NCBI GenBank assembly: GCA_963681505.1
Contig: OY811979.1
Location: 4,506,711 to 4,570,710, forward strand
Direction: 5' to 3'
DNA: 64,000 nt
DNA from: Eunapius fragilis
Lineage: Eukaryota; Porifera; Demospongiae; Spongillida; Spongillidae
Of this stretch, positions 22,540-34,104 are shown in pieces. Below the pieces are notes generated by a model. The model had not been told where the DNA came from, did no database searches, and was given only the letters and a program-made list of their open reading frames with translations. Every line of letters starts with the position of its first letter. The first letter of the stretch is position 1. The position numbers and the translations under genes were made by a program.

Positions 22540-25096
22540 CATACTGTCAAATATGTTAATGTAAGATGACTGCAACCAATGGTTGAAACTGTTAGCCAGT
22601 GATCTTGTCCGTTGTGCAAGATCTGAACAAATTGTTTGCGCATAATGTCATATGTTAAAGTGTATCCCAATGTGGTGTTCTGAAGCCCTGCTAAACCAAA
22701 CTGCTTACGAAGCAATGATTGAACAGCATTAACAATCTTATCGTCCAACCATCCAGTAGATGACAATATGTCTTTTTGTGTTTAGTTCAGTGTTATACCA
22801 TCTACTTCTAACCACAAGCTATCACACCGTCTCTTCTTTAGTTCATCAGAAGATGCATCAAATACATATCCTTCTGGAAGTTCATCAGTAGGTGCATGTT
22901 CGTTTGAAATTTCAGTAGGTGTATTAAATACGTGTTCTTCTTGAGGTAACTTCTTTAGTATACCTGTAATCAATGAAGTACTGATATGTAGAAACAAATC
23001 ATTTAGTATTATAACATTTACATACCTTGCAGAGTGAACTTCTGCTTTCTTGTTGCAAAGACCCAGCTACAGAATTCATCTAACTCCTATGGAGACATCA
23101 GAAAAAATGTTTTCCCTATGATGTGAACTGCTTTCATCTCTTTCATAATTGATCTGCTCTAATATTTAAGAATATCAACTGCCTCAACAATACAGTGCTC
23201 AAATGATTCACCATTCTTTTTGAATAACTTTAAATCATCATAAAGGTTATCATCAACAATGATGAAATCGCCGTCATAAACTTCTCTTTTCGGTTCTTTA
23301 CCCTGAGAAGGTCCGATACTGTGTCCACAGATACACCATGAGGTCTTTGCTTAGTGCCAAATCATTGCCTTGCAAGTCCAGAGATTCTGGCTGATAAAAA
23401 GATATACACTTGTAATTAAATAACACATCGAACATACGCACACTTACATCAAAGTAATCATCTTCCTCTGTGCTGTACAAAAGTTCGGATGCTCCATGCA
23501 GTACTCCATAGGCACATAAGGTTTGGTGATTGGAGCTGTTTTAAAAGTTATTTCCTGATTAAACTCTTCATGTTCTCGTTTTGCTTTGTCATCACTAGAA
23601 CCTTCTATGTCTTTGCTGCAAGTGTCCATCTTCAATCTATTGATATTTACCTTTTTCTTTAAAATTTTATCATGTGCATTTCTGAGCTTGTAAACCCCTT
23701 TTCCCACATGTCTATTAATGAAATATGGACCAGTGTAACGGTTGTCCATTTTCCCTCCTTTGCGCTGTTTCTGACTTGAATTTTCCATTAAAACCATTGT
23801 ATTAACAGACAGTATAGTAGACTGATGTTTCCTGTCATATACCTTCTTCTGTTCCCTTTGAGCCTCTGAAATGTTCAAGCTTGTTTTATCAAACAATTTA
23901 CCTCTACTTTCTAACAGCACCTGGATAACTTCTTGAACTTCATTCTCAGAGTATTAAGAATATAAGTTTTGAGGTGGTATCACTTCACTATCAATGGGTA
24001 AACATATCTCCTTTTGAAACAACATGTAATATGGGGATCGTTTAATTGTTTCTTGACAAGAGCATCTGCATCCCATTAGTACTGTTTCTAACTTCAAATC
24101 CCAGTTGCTTTTGTCATCATCTGTCAATTTGCATAGGTTTCTCAACAATGTTTGATTTAATCGTTCTGTGAGCCCATTGGTCTGAGTACATAGTGCAATA
24201 AATTAAAAACATTGACCCATATACATATAGCAGCTTGCTTCATTAGTAAATTACGGGGCACTACATAGTATAGTACAATATTCAGTATAATGTGCAGGTT
24301 TCAAAACTTATTGGATTATAGGAATGTGTATAGTAATGACGAATTAATGACACTAACTACTTAATCTTCCTCTGATTCCCAAGGACACTCTTACACTTTA
24401 CAATCCCAGTGTGCAGTTTTACATTAAAAACTAAATGAATACCTGAGGATGATAAGCACTAGTAATTCTATGCTGAGTCTTGGTTATCAGGTACAGTTTT
24501 CATCAATTCATTAACAAACTCTCTCTCTTGGTCCGTTATCACAATTTCAGATGCTCAAAATCGACAAATCGTCTGAAAATACAATCAAACATAATAAGGG
24601 ACCTAATTTGCATATCTAGAAACTCACAGAATACATAAATCTAGCTACTCCATATGCTGATTTGTCAGGAAGCGTCATTGCTTCAGCCCACTTTGAAAAA
24701 TAGTCCGTCAACGTAATAATGTACTTATTACCACGTGGTATTACTGTCAATGGCCCAATAAGGTCCATTCCAACTTGGCACCATATCTGAGCCTTAACGG
24801 GAATGGGATGAAGTTCTGTTGTAGGCGTTTTTAACTTCTTATTCATCCTCTGACAGCGATCACAAGCAGTCACCTAAAGAGCAAAATACGGTGATAAATC
24901 GTGCGTCTATATAGCAGCAATAGTATATTACTTGCTGTTTTACATCCATGAAAAGGCCAGGCCAATAGTATTTTGCAGCTATTGTGTCATAAGTTCTATT
25001 CACATCAAAATGACCATCCTCGTGGGTAATCGATACGATTCTTCCCCGTTGCTCCCTATCCTCCACAACTAGCCGCGTCCTCGGGCTGGCACCATG
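22540..25096 (-). pseudogene. Ginger-like integrase/transposase with introns, GPY/F module and Ulp1-like segment
   Basis: Minus-strand exons: 25096-24932 (ITHEDGHFDVNRTYDTIAAK, YYWPGLFMDVKQQ), 24873-24628 (VTACDRCQRMNKK, VGMDLIGPL, KYIITLTDYFSKWAEAM), 24572-24443 (EIVITDQEREFVNEL, RITSAYHPQ), 24181-23462 (TNGLTERLNQTLLRN, then NRYTGPYFINRHVGKGVYKL, a GPY/F module), 23420-23298, 22997-22782, 22780-22540. The HHCC finger and all three DDE residues are visible. Downstream, WLDDKIVNAVQSLLRKQFGL and QDHWLTVSTIGC followed by INIFDSMY resemble the His/Asp region of Ulp1-like proteases. Spliceosomal introns inside the integrase point to the cut-and-paste Ginger/GIN lineage, not a retrotransposon. Lesions: TGA in exon 3, a frameshift near 24480, TAA near 23955, frameshifts near 23480 and 22560. 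The 5' end is missing. Confidence 0.65.
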
Positions 25097-25222
25097 ATCA
25101 GTTTTGTCTAGTGTTCACTTTCCGTAAACTAACTCGTTACCGGTCTGCCTCGTTCAAAGTGCCAGGCTTTTTCAATTAAAAACACATCGCGCACATGCAC
25201 AAAATACATAGCTACGCGTAGT

Positions 25223-25944
25223 ATGGCAACGACGTCAAAGTCTTGCAGGATTAGTGGCAGTGTTGTGTCTCCTACACATTGTATTGCACATCATGCCTTT
25301 GGTTATAGATCAGGTAAAGTTCCGCAGCAATGGTTGGCTGAAAACCGTCTCTGCATCTGCCCTTCGTGCAACAACTAGTTGCCATCTCCTGGTTTTCTCA
25401 CCATAAGCAGTCTTGTGTAACATCCGTTTCACATGAAGTAGCATCCTCATCCACTCAATCCCAATCAAGCTTCAATCTTCCTAGTATACAACAAGCTACC
25501 TATCCGTCGATTGAGGAAGTCCTTTCGTGTCGCTGCCCTACCTTGAAGTACATCCCTAAGCGTGCTCGTCAACACTTCGGGTCCGTACTCGCTGAAGTGC
25601 TAAAGCAAGTTATTTTTGAAAATTCTGTCGAAGCCTGGACCAGATTACTTATGTTGCCCAAATGTGTGTTGCCATCTTCGAAGAGAAAGGGAAAGGGAAA
25701 GCGTATGATTCCAATTGAATCATTGTGCCAAGATTGGAAGGACGGCAAGGAGTTGCTTTTATGGGCCAAGGCGGTGAGCAGAGTCAGCGTGAAAGATTAC
25801 CTGTGTTCAGGTCCTGATACTGATAAGAAGAAACTGGCATCAGCAATTGCATGTGCAGAGGAAGGGCTATTTTCAAAAGCTTGTCGTATCTTAACGTCCC
25901 ATGGCATTGCACCAAACAATGATACTATGTTTACAAGTAAATAA
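25223..25944 (+). pseudogene. Non-LTR retroelement protein, N-terminal fragment
   Basis: From ATG 25223 a frame reads QQWLAENRLCICPSCNN before a stop near 25374. After a one-base shift the next frame (25366-25944) carries CPTLKYIPKRARQHFGSVLA, AWTRLLMLPKCVLPSSKRKG, SLCQDWKDGKELLLWAKAV and IACAEEGLFSKACRILTSHG, closing at TAA. This is the region upstream of the reverse transcriptase in a non-LTR-type element family common in marine invertebrates. The RT domain itself is absent. The family matches the RT relic at 34105-35935, which carries the later part of the protein. Confidence 0.6.
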
Positions 25945-27400
25945 AAATTTCTCTTTGAGAAACAGAGTGGGATGTAGGATTGGGATTGGTGATGTAAAAA
26001 GCAAAGAAACAAGACACATTATGGATTGGTACCAGAATACTACAAGACGGTCCTACATTTAGCCAAGAGCCCGTCTTAACACTAGTCTCGTACCCAGACC
26101 CAAACTACATTATCATAATTAAATTATTGTAATGCAACGACCCCATCCGCTACTGCGAGTGTGAGTCTGGGAACGAAACTAGGTTTACACTTCGTATTTA
26201 ACGAGCGGGAAGAATGAGCTACCATCACAAAATAAAAGAAAAGGCGATGCGTGCTGAAAGGGTCAAAGGGCAGAATACTCTAAAACATGTTGCATGGGTT
26301 TTATGTACTGTAAGTGATAGCGTTTAATGAGACTTACAGTAGCCGAAGCAGAATTATCTCTTAGTGTTTTAAGAACTATCTCCGATCAACTACATGTATT
26401 TTTGTTGGCCCGTACGGCCTAATTGTAAGTGATAATTGCAAGGAATGTGCGGCCGAAGAATGTGAGGCTGAATGTGCGGCTAACTTCAACGGGGTGAAAT
26501 CCTTGTGGGCCCTATGAATTGCCGCCCGTGTAAAAAACATTTTAACCACATCAAGCTGTCTCCTTCCGTAGTGAACTTGTTATAGGCGGGCGCACGTGAA
26601 TTAGCGACTTTAACTGGTTCTGGCGCTCCCACAGCTGCCTCTGAATTATTTGGAGCTGAGTACCGGTATTCATGATATCAAGATGCCTTTGTAACGGGAC
26701 ATATCCAGAAATGCGCGGTCAAAGAGAATTGACAATTGTTGCGGTTTGTACATTCGCGTATACTTCCGGATAACTCCCATAGAAAATGAACGGCGTTTTA
26801 TAAACTTGATTGCTATTTAATAACGTCATAGGTTACAACTTTTGTGGCTATCAATACTGTTTCAGATACGTACGATCTTGATTTAGCTGAACAAAAAACA
26901 ACTGCTTTGTATTGAAAATTGTTGTAGTTTTTGTGAAAAACAGCACTTTCCATAGAGATGTATGGAAAATCAACTTTTTCGCACCTAATTAATGTATTCT
27001 GCAGCTCATAATTCTTACACCAGTTTAGATTCAGATTTTGTGGGCCCCCAGAATAAGAGATCATGCAGTTCCCAGAATAAGAGATAATGCAGTTCTATTA
27101 TTTTTAGAGATATTTAAAAAAATTTTGCCTAGTATAGATTTCGGCCATTTGAATTTTAAATTGTTTTGGGTCACAAGGAATAGGATACAATTAGCGCCAT
27201 CTTATTAAGTGTTTTTCATGTAGCTTCCATGGATACAGATACATGGCTAAATGCAAATTAATTAATTAACTGGAACGTTGGCTTATTGAATAGGTTATTT
27301 GTCTAGTGCAAATTATGATGTCATGGGGCCTGTTCAGCGCTGGCTGTACCAAGGACTATCGTTGACTGTACCATGTGAGAGTATACGTGTATTCATCCAC
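25945..27400. other. No gene recognised apart from a MITE at 26082
   Basis: No supported exon in this AT-rich interval. It contains the short inverted-repeat element listed separately. Confidence 0.4.
26082..26182. mobile_element. Short MITE with CTAGT(T/C)TCGT termini
   Basis: The left end CTAGTCTCGTACCCAGACC and the right end GAGTCTGGGAACGAAACTAG are inverted termini of about 19 bp around a 60-bp AT-rich core. A homologous right half (CCATCCGC..GGGTACGAAACTAG) abuts the ISL2EU element at 56754-56793. Confidence 0.6.
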
Positions 27401-27409
27401 TTCTTGTGC

Positions 27410-27631
27410 GCGCGCGAGATCTGGAGTTCGTGCGTGTGTTTGTATGTGTGATTGCGTGTGTCTACATGTAGGCCTATGTGTGTGAGTGCGTGTGCGTGTG
27501 TGTGTGTGCGCGCGCGCGCTCACACACATATACACGCACACGACTCAAACTATGCATGCAGAGGGAAAAAGAGGAAGGATTCATAGCCATTCGCACAACG
27601 CCCGTGAGCGCGCGCGTTCGTGTGATTGTAA

Positions 27632-27695
<64 letters not shown>

Positions 27696-27830
27696 TGTGT
27701 GTGTGCGTGCGCGCGTGTATGAATCTATGTATTTACGTATGTATATGTGTATGTATCGACGATCTATTTACATCAGTATGTCTGAGTACGTATATGTATG
27801 TGCTTGTGTATAAAATTTTGATTTCAACTT
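27410..27830. repeat. GT/CA microsatellite cluster
   Basis: Mixed TG and CG-rich dinucleotide tracts, with the longest pure (GT)n at about 27634-27692. Apparent reading frames here are low-complexity artefacts. Confidence 0.9.
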
Positions 27831-28024
27831 GAACTCATGGGATATATAGCCGTCCCGTATGTATAGATAACATCTGAATGGAGAGAAAATGCATCCAACG
27901 AAAGTGGGAGAATACAGTTTAAGGTGATAAATAAATTTAACTCCTTCAACACTTTGCTGCTGGTAGGTGAATGCCACAAATTCAATAGTGAAAAACTAAT
28001 TGTTCGTTAAAAACCAGAACACTA

Positions 28025-28102
28025 TAAGGTGTGTGCATGTGTGTGTGTATCTGTGTGTATGTTTGTGTGTGTATGTGTACGTGTGTGTGTGTGGGGGGGG
28101 GG
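28025..28102. repeat. GT microsatellite plus G run
   Basis: An imperfect GT tract ending in GGGGGGGGGG. Confidence 0.85.
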
Positions 28103-28265
28103 GATACATAGGCCTGAAGTCATTGTGTCTAAATTCATATCCATATCTAATAGGTTTCTATTCATCATTTTATAGGCATGCCCTGATACAGAATTTTTTG
28201 GGGCTAATTTTACAGCCCATGTATACATATATGCCACTTTCCGTGAAAGTGAAGAGCGATTTACA

Positions 28266-28434
28266 TGCAGGCCTACATGTAGATCATGTAGATATAGTTC
28301 TAACTTGTATACAAGTTAGAACTATATCTACATGATCTATATATGCAGGCCTACATGTAGATCATGTAGATATAGTTCTAACTTGTATACAAGTTAGAAC
28401 TATATCTACATGATCTACATGTAGGCCTGCATTT
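28266..28434. repeat. Compound long palindrome, two copies
   Basis: 28345-28430 is a perfect 86-bp palindrome centred on GTATAC (28385-28390), with arms starting GCAGGCCTACATGTAGATCA. A second copy, 78 bp upstream, is centred on GTATAC at 28307-28312; its right arm is slightly altered (ATCTATATATG). The two palindromes share the GCAGGCC boundary, so several alternative hairpins are possible. Confidence 0.95.
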
Positions 28435-30167
28435 CTGATATAAATTCTACACAGAGGATTTGATGGGGTTAACCTTTAGTTCCTGCATCAATGGAAGTAG
28501 CGCGGTTCTCATCGTGGTTTTCTGCCTCTCAGCAGATCAATTCCTGCGTTGCAGCTGTCGAGTACAGAGGCCTTTTATTTTAGGGTCGGCCTTGTGTACA
28601 GAGGCCTCTTCTTTTCGGGAGTCTTCATAGCGCACTCGGGCTATAGCTTTGTTCTCGTCTTGCTAAGGTATTCCGCTCGTTGGTTGGATAGGTTAAACAT
28701 TATTAATTAAATTAAATTTTATAAAACGTTAATAACTTGCTAGATACCAATTCCTATATAAAACGTACTACCGCATAAGGGTCTTTTTCGCTGTAGTTTC
28801 TTTCTAGATGTGATATGTGTCTATATGACATGATAGGATAACGTGCCGGTATATTTCTATTCGATTGGTACTATTGCCGTTCTTCAAAACCGTTCGTAGC
28901 TCGAGTTATACCTTCCTAAGAAGAAGAAGAAGAATTAGAAGAATTAGAAGACGACGACGACCAAGAATTATTTTAGGACTGGGCACGAGAAACAGGAAAT
29001 TGTTAGTTTCTCTATAACCACACCGTTTTATGACACGGAACCAACGTAGAACTGTAGATCGTTGTGCTCTCATTCCGCAGCGACAAAGAGATAAGCGATC
29101 CGTTTTTCCGTTGTTCCTCCAGACGCGAGTTACGTTTCTTTAATGACATTCATCAACCCCGAACCTGCTACCGCAGGTTCAGATCGATGGGACCGATTGA
29201 TCCATCGGCGATATATTTTACTAAACCGGTACTATGATCCGAGCCATGTAAGAAATGGTGCAGGCGGAAGGTTCTTCCTTCAGCTTGTCCAAAACTGGTG
29301 TGCATGCGCCTGTTAATAATTACTATGAATTATTCATGATACCAACCTGCCAAGTGCCAAATAAATACATGAGAGATGAATGGGCCACGATACATCTTTC
29401 TCCCGGTATAACACACTAAACCAATCAAGTGCCACTTTCACGTGCCGAAATGCGGAACATGAGAGCAGGCTTAAGTACACGGCTGCATGATGTAATCAGA
29501 TATATGCCTAGTTGGGCGTGGCCTAACTACCATTCTGTCGGGTACTACTAGTCCAGTTTCATGCTTAGGAACGCTCAGGCGGAGGAAGGGGCTGAATTGA
29601 TTGGTAGTAGTGGCCCGGACGGTGAACCTGACCGAGGTTTCACTAACGGCAATGTTAAAGCTGAATGATTGATGATTTCCATGAGAAGGCGTACCCCCTA
29701 AAACCGCGTGACCTAAAACGATGAATAATTGATGTGGAGGGCACGTGAAAAATGGTATCGAGTTGTTGTGCTTTTGGTTGTAGAAATCGCTTAGTGTCAG
29801 CAGACTCAGCACCGCCGACTCCAATTTTTGTTTGAAACGCTCCTTTTCGCTTGAAATCTGCCCATCCATCACGATGTACCATACGTCTCAATACAGTTTT
29901 GCCCTCCAAAATAATTTCACATGACTCTCACGTGACGCGTGAGTTCACACGGAATATAGACAGCAAAGTTACTTTACTTTGTATGGCTGAACTGATCTCT
30001 ATATATTATTATTACATGCAGTGAACATATGCAAGTGGCAATAAGCTAACCTTCCAGGTGAATATGCAAGATATAAGAGCCCACGCATGCGCGTTACGTT
30101 TGGTCATGCAGCACCACGCCCCGTCTATATTTCAAGTAGTTGGGTTGTAATTAAGTTTAATGCACTC
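28435..30167. other. No gene recognised
   Basis: There is a GAA-rich stretch near 28917-28960, a small hairpin GAACCTGC/GCAGGTTC near 29160 and the repeated phrase GTACAGAGGCCT near 28565 and 28600. No convincing exon. Confidence 0.35.
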
Positions 30168-30360
30168 CCCCCCCCCCCCCCCTAATAACTTTCGCGTTAG
30201 ATACCACCTTTTGGAATATGCTGATCGTAACTATATAGCAACCATCTATATCTAGATACACACATGTGCACAGCACTGTATACAACACACACACACAGCA
30301 CACACACACCCACAACACACACACACACAACACACACACACACAGCAATACATTTACATG
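30168..30360. repeat. Poly-C and CA microsatellite
   Basis: A C run at 30168-30182 and CA-rich simple sequence at about 30285-30352. Confidence 0.85.
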
Positions 30361-32055
30361 CACACTGGTATATATTACGCATGTATGTTAATTCGTATGC
30401 TTGTTTATAAGAATCGTCCACATGTTGTACTTCAGTGCAACTTTCACAGATGTAACATGCTTTTCTTTTAATTAAGAGACAGTCAATTACGCTTACTCAA
30501 CGGAGTTGTTGTCATCAAACGGTAATGGGTCTTGTATAGTATCATCCAAGAACAAAATACACGAGGAAACGTACCTAATAGACCAGTTAACTAGCGTTTA
30601 CGTTAAACACACTAGCGGCACGATGTCCTCAACCCTTCCCGTAGTGTATAAACATTGTCCAAGGTTTGGATCCAGTGGCGTGAACGGACTCTAAAATGCG
30701 TGAGTTAAGAATATCCAGGTGCAATGAGCACAAGTGGAATCATATGCTGTATAAACATATATACCTCTTTTAATCAATTCCTTGATCGATCTATTTTCTC
30801 TTCCAATTCACCAATCTTGTCCACGATTGTTTCCAGATGTGCAAATAATTCTCTCTTTCATCAGTCTTAATTCTTCTCTGAAACTTGAAGGCGCATCTGT
30901 GTACACACAAATGATTTGTCATATGATTTGAGTATGATTTTGAATCCACTAAAATCAAGCGTTGATTTCTTATAAAATCATGCGGAAAATCACAACGTAA
31001 TTTTACGTATTTGTTCAACAATATAATTGAAATTAGTCCACAAAATAATATAAAAACTGCCTTGGACAAAGTATACTTGCAACAACATTAATTTCATTGT
31101 GCACGTGCACTTCTTGCTGAGGGAAGACAAAGTTCATGTTTATAGCATACAGGTGAGTTAATGTTGTCCTACACAGTATTATAGACACCGTCACACACAT
31201 AACCCACAGATACTCAGACTCATGTCTATTAATTCTAATATGTTATTCCTACCCAACGCGCCAAAGACACCATGCTTGATCACATGGTGGCCATGTTGCC
31301 CAATGTTTGCGTCATACTAGCTGACGTTTCCCAAGTGTGGTGAAGCCAGTATGCATAAAACCCATGCACCATGCAATGGCAGATGTAAACAGCGCAGCAT
31401 GCTACCATACATGTAAATACAAATTTATGCAAGCCACAAGACAGAAGCAAAAAAGGATACTCAAGCATTAAATTATTTGAGCCTCACCGTTCCTTAAAAG
31501 AAATGGCTAAAGTATTCACCTATAGAGGTTAATAATGAGAGGCATCAGAACGAGTACATTTTTGCTACCAATATTAGCAACCACTTTGAAACTGTTAAGA
31601 AGCTTTGATATTTTAATCACTCATAGGCCCATCAGTGACTGAGATATTATTATACAGCATGCACATAGTTAGGATATAAACGTATTGATGAAGTATACGC
31701 ATATACTCGTCTGAAGGGTATACATTCATAATTATATGAGTAATCCTATCCCTTTTGTAGTTAAAATGATTCATAACCATAAAACATGTGTATTATAATT
31801 ACGGTTGGAGGAAATATACTTATATGTACCCATGATATGTAGGTGTGTTTATGGACAAAATTATAATGCTTTGGAGCATTAATATTGGCATGCTTACAGA
31901 AGTGGGGTCTGGCAACAAGATTACAGACTACAGCAGTATTTCTAAATGTAAAATGCAGATATATTTAATTATCCACTATATACAGATCAGTACCTTATGC
32001 AAACATACAAATATAATCCGGATCAGTTTTGGCCGTTAACTGTTGAGAAGCTTTG
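30361..32055. other. No gene recognised
   Basis: No supported gene. A cluster of GATTT/AAATC words lies at 30905-30990 and resembles the one at 51200-51485. The phrase GAAGCTTTGATATTTT occurs at about 31598 and again at about 32047, just outside the foldback element. Confidence 0.35.
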
Positions 32056-32911
32056 ATATTTTTTGAATTGAACCTCTGGAAAAAAAAATTGTTACCATGA
32101 AACCATTAATTACTTACGTGAGGGTGGTGGGGGCGATATGATAGATGGAAGTCTATAGTCTCGATATTTTTTTAAGGTACGCCCGGATCACCTTTTTCAG
32201 CCAAAACTTATCCGGGTATAGTATACGTATGAATGCATGTAAGTGGATAAATTTTTGCAGCCAAACTGAAAAAGGTGATCCGGGCGTACCTTACATGCAC
32301 ACATTCACATGCATGTATATATATTACCCGGATCAGTTTTTGGCTGCACAAAGGTATCCGGGCGTACCGTATACATACATGCATACGTAAATTACCCAGT
32401 CTTGATCAGATCCGCGGACCACGCATGCACTAAATGTATATGGACCTGTCTTGTATTGGCAGAAAAATGATGTTTTTTCATCACGCATGCATGCCGTTTT
32501 CCGTCAGGATCGCAATGGATTTGTCTCCCCTAAATACAGCAGTGAACAACAACAGATGAAATGGAGCCCGGCCCATTACAACATTGCTAAGAATAATCAT
32601 CAAAAAAAACTGCATGGTATCGACGAGAATTTGTACCCGGATCACTTTTTGCAGAGGCGGATCACTCGAAAAGCCGGCCGGATCTATTATTGCAACAAAA
32701 AATGATCCGGCCGGATCACTTTTTACCCGGATTAATTTTTGCGTGACAGGCCTGCCGCGATGGGATGCCATAGAGGACATGCATGGAGTTCAATGCCAGC
32801 GAGCTTAATGAGACTATAGACTTCCATCTATCATACCGGTCTCACACCCCTCACGCAAGTAAGCAATGGTTTCATGGTAACAATTTTTTTTCTCCAGAAG
32901 TTCAATTCAAA
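32056..32911. mobile_element. Foldback-type DNA element with about 100-bp inverted ends
   Basis: The left end (about 32060-32163) reads GAATTGAACCTCTGG, a long A run, TTGTTACCATGAAACCATTA, then GATAGATGGAAGTCTATAGT. The right end (about 32809-32911) is its reverse complement with small differences, ending CCAGAAGTTCAATTCAAA. The interior holds a second inverted pair, GGTACGCCCGGATCACCTTT at 32175 against AAAGGTGATCCGGGCGTACC at 32273, plus several CCGGATCA-rich words. No transposase is present. Non-autonomous; superfamily not assigned. Confidence 0.75.
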
Positions 32912-33499
32912 CCATAGTATTACCACTCATACTGTTTTGCCTTCACTCTTCTAGTTCTTGCCTTGGCATTTATGAAAACAACTATGTGCGCAAAAACCTG
33001 TTTTAAAAGCGGTACGGACCTATATCACACAACTCTACAAACGTATAGTCCTTCATACGATTGTATAATCAGTATCGAGGTATAATGTATTGACGGAACA
33101 ACCTAATGTATGGTTTGTTCATGATCTCTATTTTCAGAGAACTGCTAAAACCAGCAAAATACTGCTCACGCACAAAATTACGCAACCATATGTATATCGT
33201 ATCCAGACCGATACTTTTAAGGCATGCAATGTTAGGCATCCCGGTATTTTATTTTGACCCTTTAAACCATAGATTGATCAGGTGCTTACAAAATTCCGTC
33301 TTAGCGGGAAAACAAGCCAAAATTCAATTATTGATGAGATAAGAAACTGACTTAATAGACATACTATTTAAAAGAGACCTTCCGGACCCTTGCAAGCATT
33401 AATACTGGCCCGGCCCCGTTAGCACCAAAGAATCATTTGGTTGGGAAACTATTGATGACTGAATAACGAAATGAGATAAAATGAATCAGTGGACATTGG

Positions 33500-33735
33500 A
33501 AACCGCGGGCCACGCATGCATTGAATGTATATGGACCTGTCTTGTATTAGCAGAAAAAGGATCATGCATGCATGCCATTTTCAGTCAGAATTGATACACA
33601 ATGGATTTGTCTCCCTATAGACGCTTTTTGCAGCCAACAGTGATCCGGCCGGATCACTTTTTACCCGAATTAATTTTTGCGTGACAGGCCTGCCGCGATG
33701 GGATGCCGCCCTTCTGAATCAACTATAGACTGCAT
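33500..33735. mobile_element. Deleted derivative of the 32-kb foldback element
   Basis: Two blocks of the 32056-32911 interior recur in order: GCATGCA..TATATGGACCTGTCTTGTAT, and GATCCGGCCGGATCACTTTT with GCGTGACAGGCCTGCCGCGA. The sequence between and the terminal repeats are missing, so this is a decayed or internally deleted copy. Confidence 0.7.
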
Positions 33736-33799
33736 GTAGTTTTGCAGCTCATTGCCGTCTTAGCGGGAAAACAATTAAGCAAAATTTCAAATATTAATA

Positions 33800-34030
33800 A
33801 AGTATCTAGTGGAGGCTATGAGCCAGAACTACAAAGGCATGTAATGGAGGCTACGAGGCATAAACTTGTAGTGGATGCTATGAATCAGGACCATGTTATG
33901 TGTGGAGGCTATGAAACATGAAAATTATGGGCACGTACTGAAGGCGATCAGACACAAGCATGTAATGAGACACAAGCAAGTAGTGGAGGCTGAAATAGGA
34001 CATGTAGTGGAGGTTATGAGACACAACCAT
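33800..34030. repeat. Degenerate 30-36-bp minisatellite
   Basis: Loose repeats of TAGTGGAGGCTATGAGACAC followed by AAACATG-like sequence, about seven units. One frame reads HVVEAMRHKH-type units, but no gene structure supports coding. Confidence 0.6.
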
Positions 34031-34032
34031 AT

Positions 34033-34034
34033 GT

Positions 34035-34075
<41 letters not shown>
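34033..34075. repeat. GT microsatellite
   Basis: A pure (GT)n run of about 40 bp immediately after the degenerate minisatellite. Confidence 0.95.
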
Positions 34076-34076
<1 letters not shown>

Positions 34077-34104
34077 TAGCCTCGTGAGTCTTGACTATAC
34101 ATTA

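Noticed and set aside
27410-27830. Cys/Val and Thr/His-rich open frames over GT/CA tracts
   Set aside because: Microsatellite translation artefacts.
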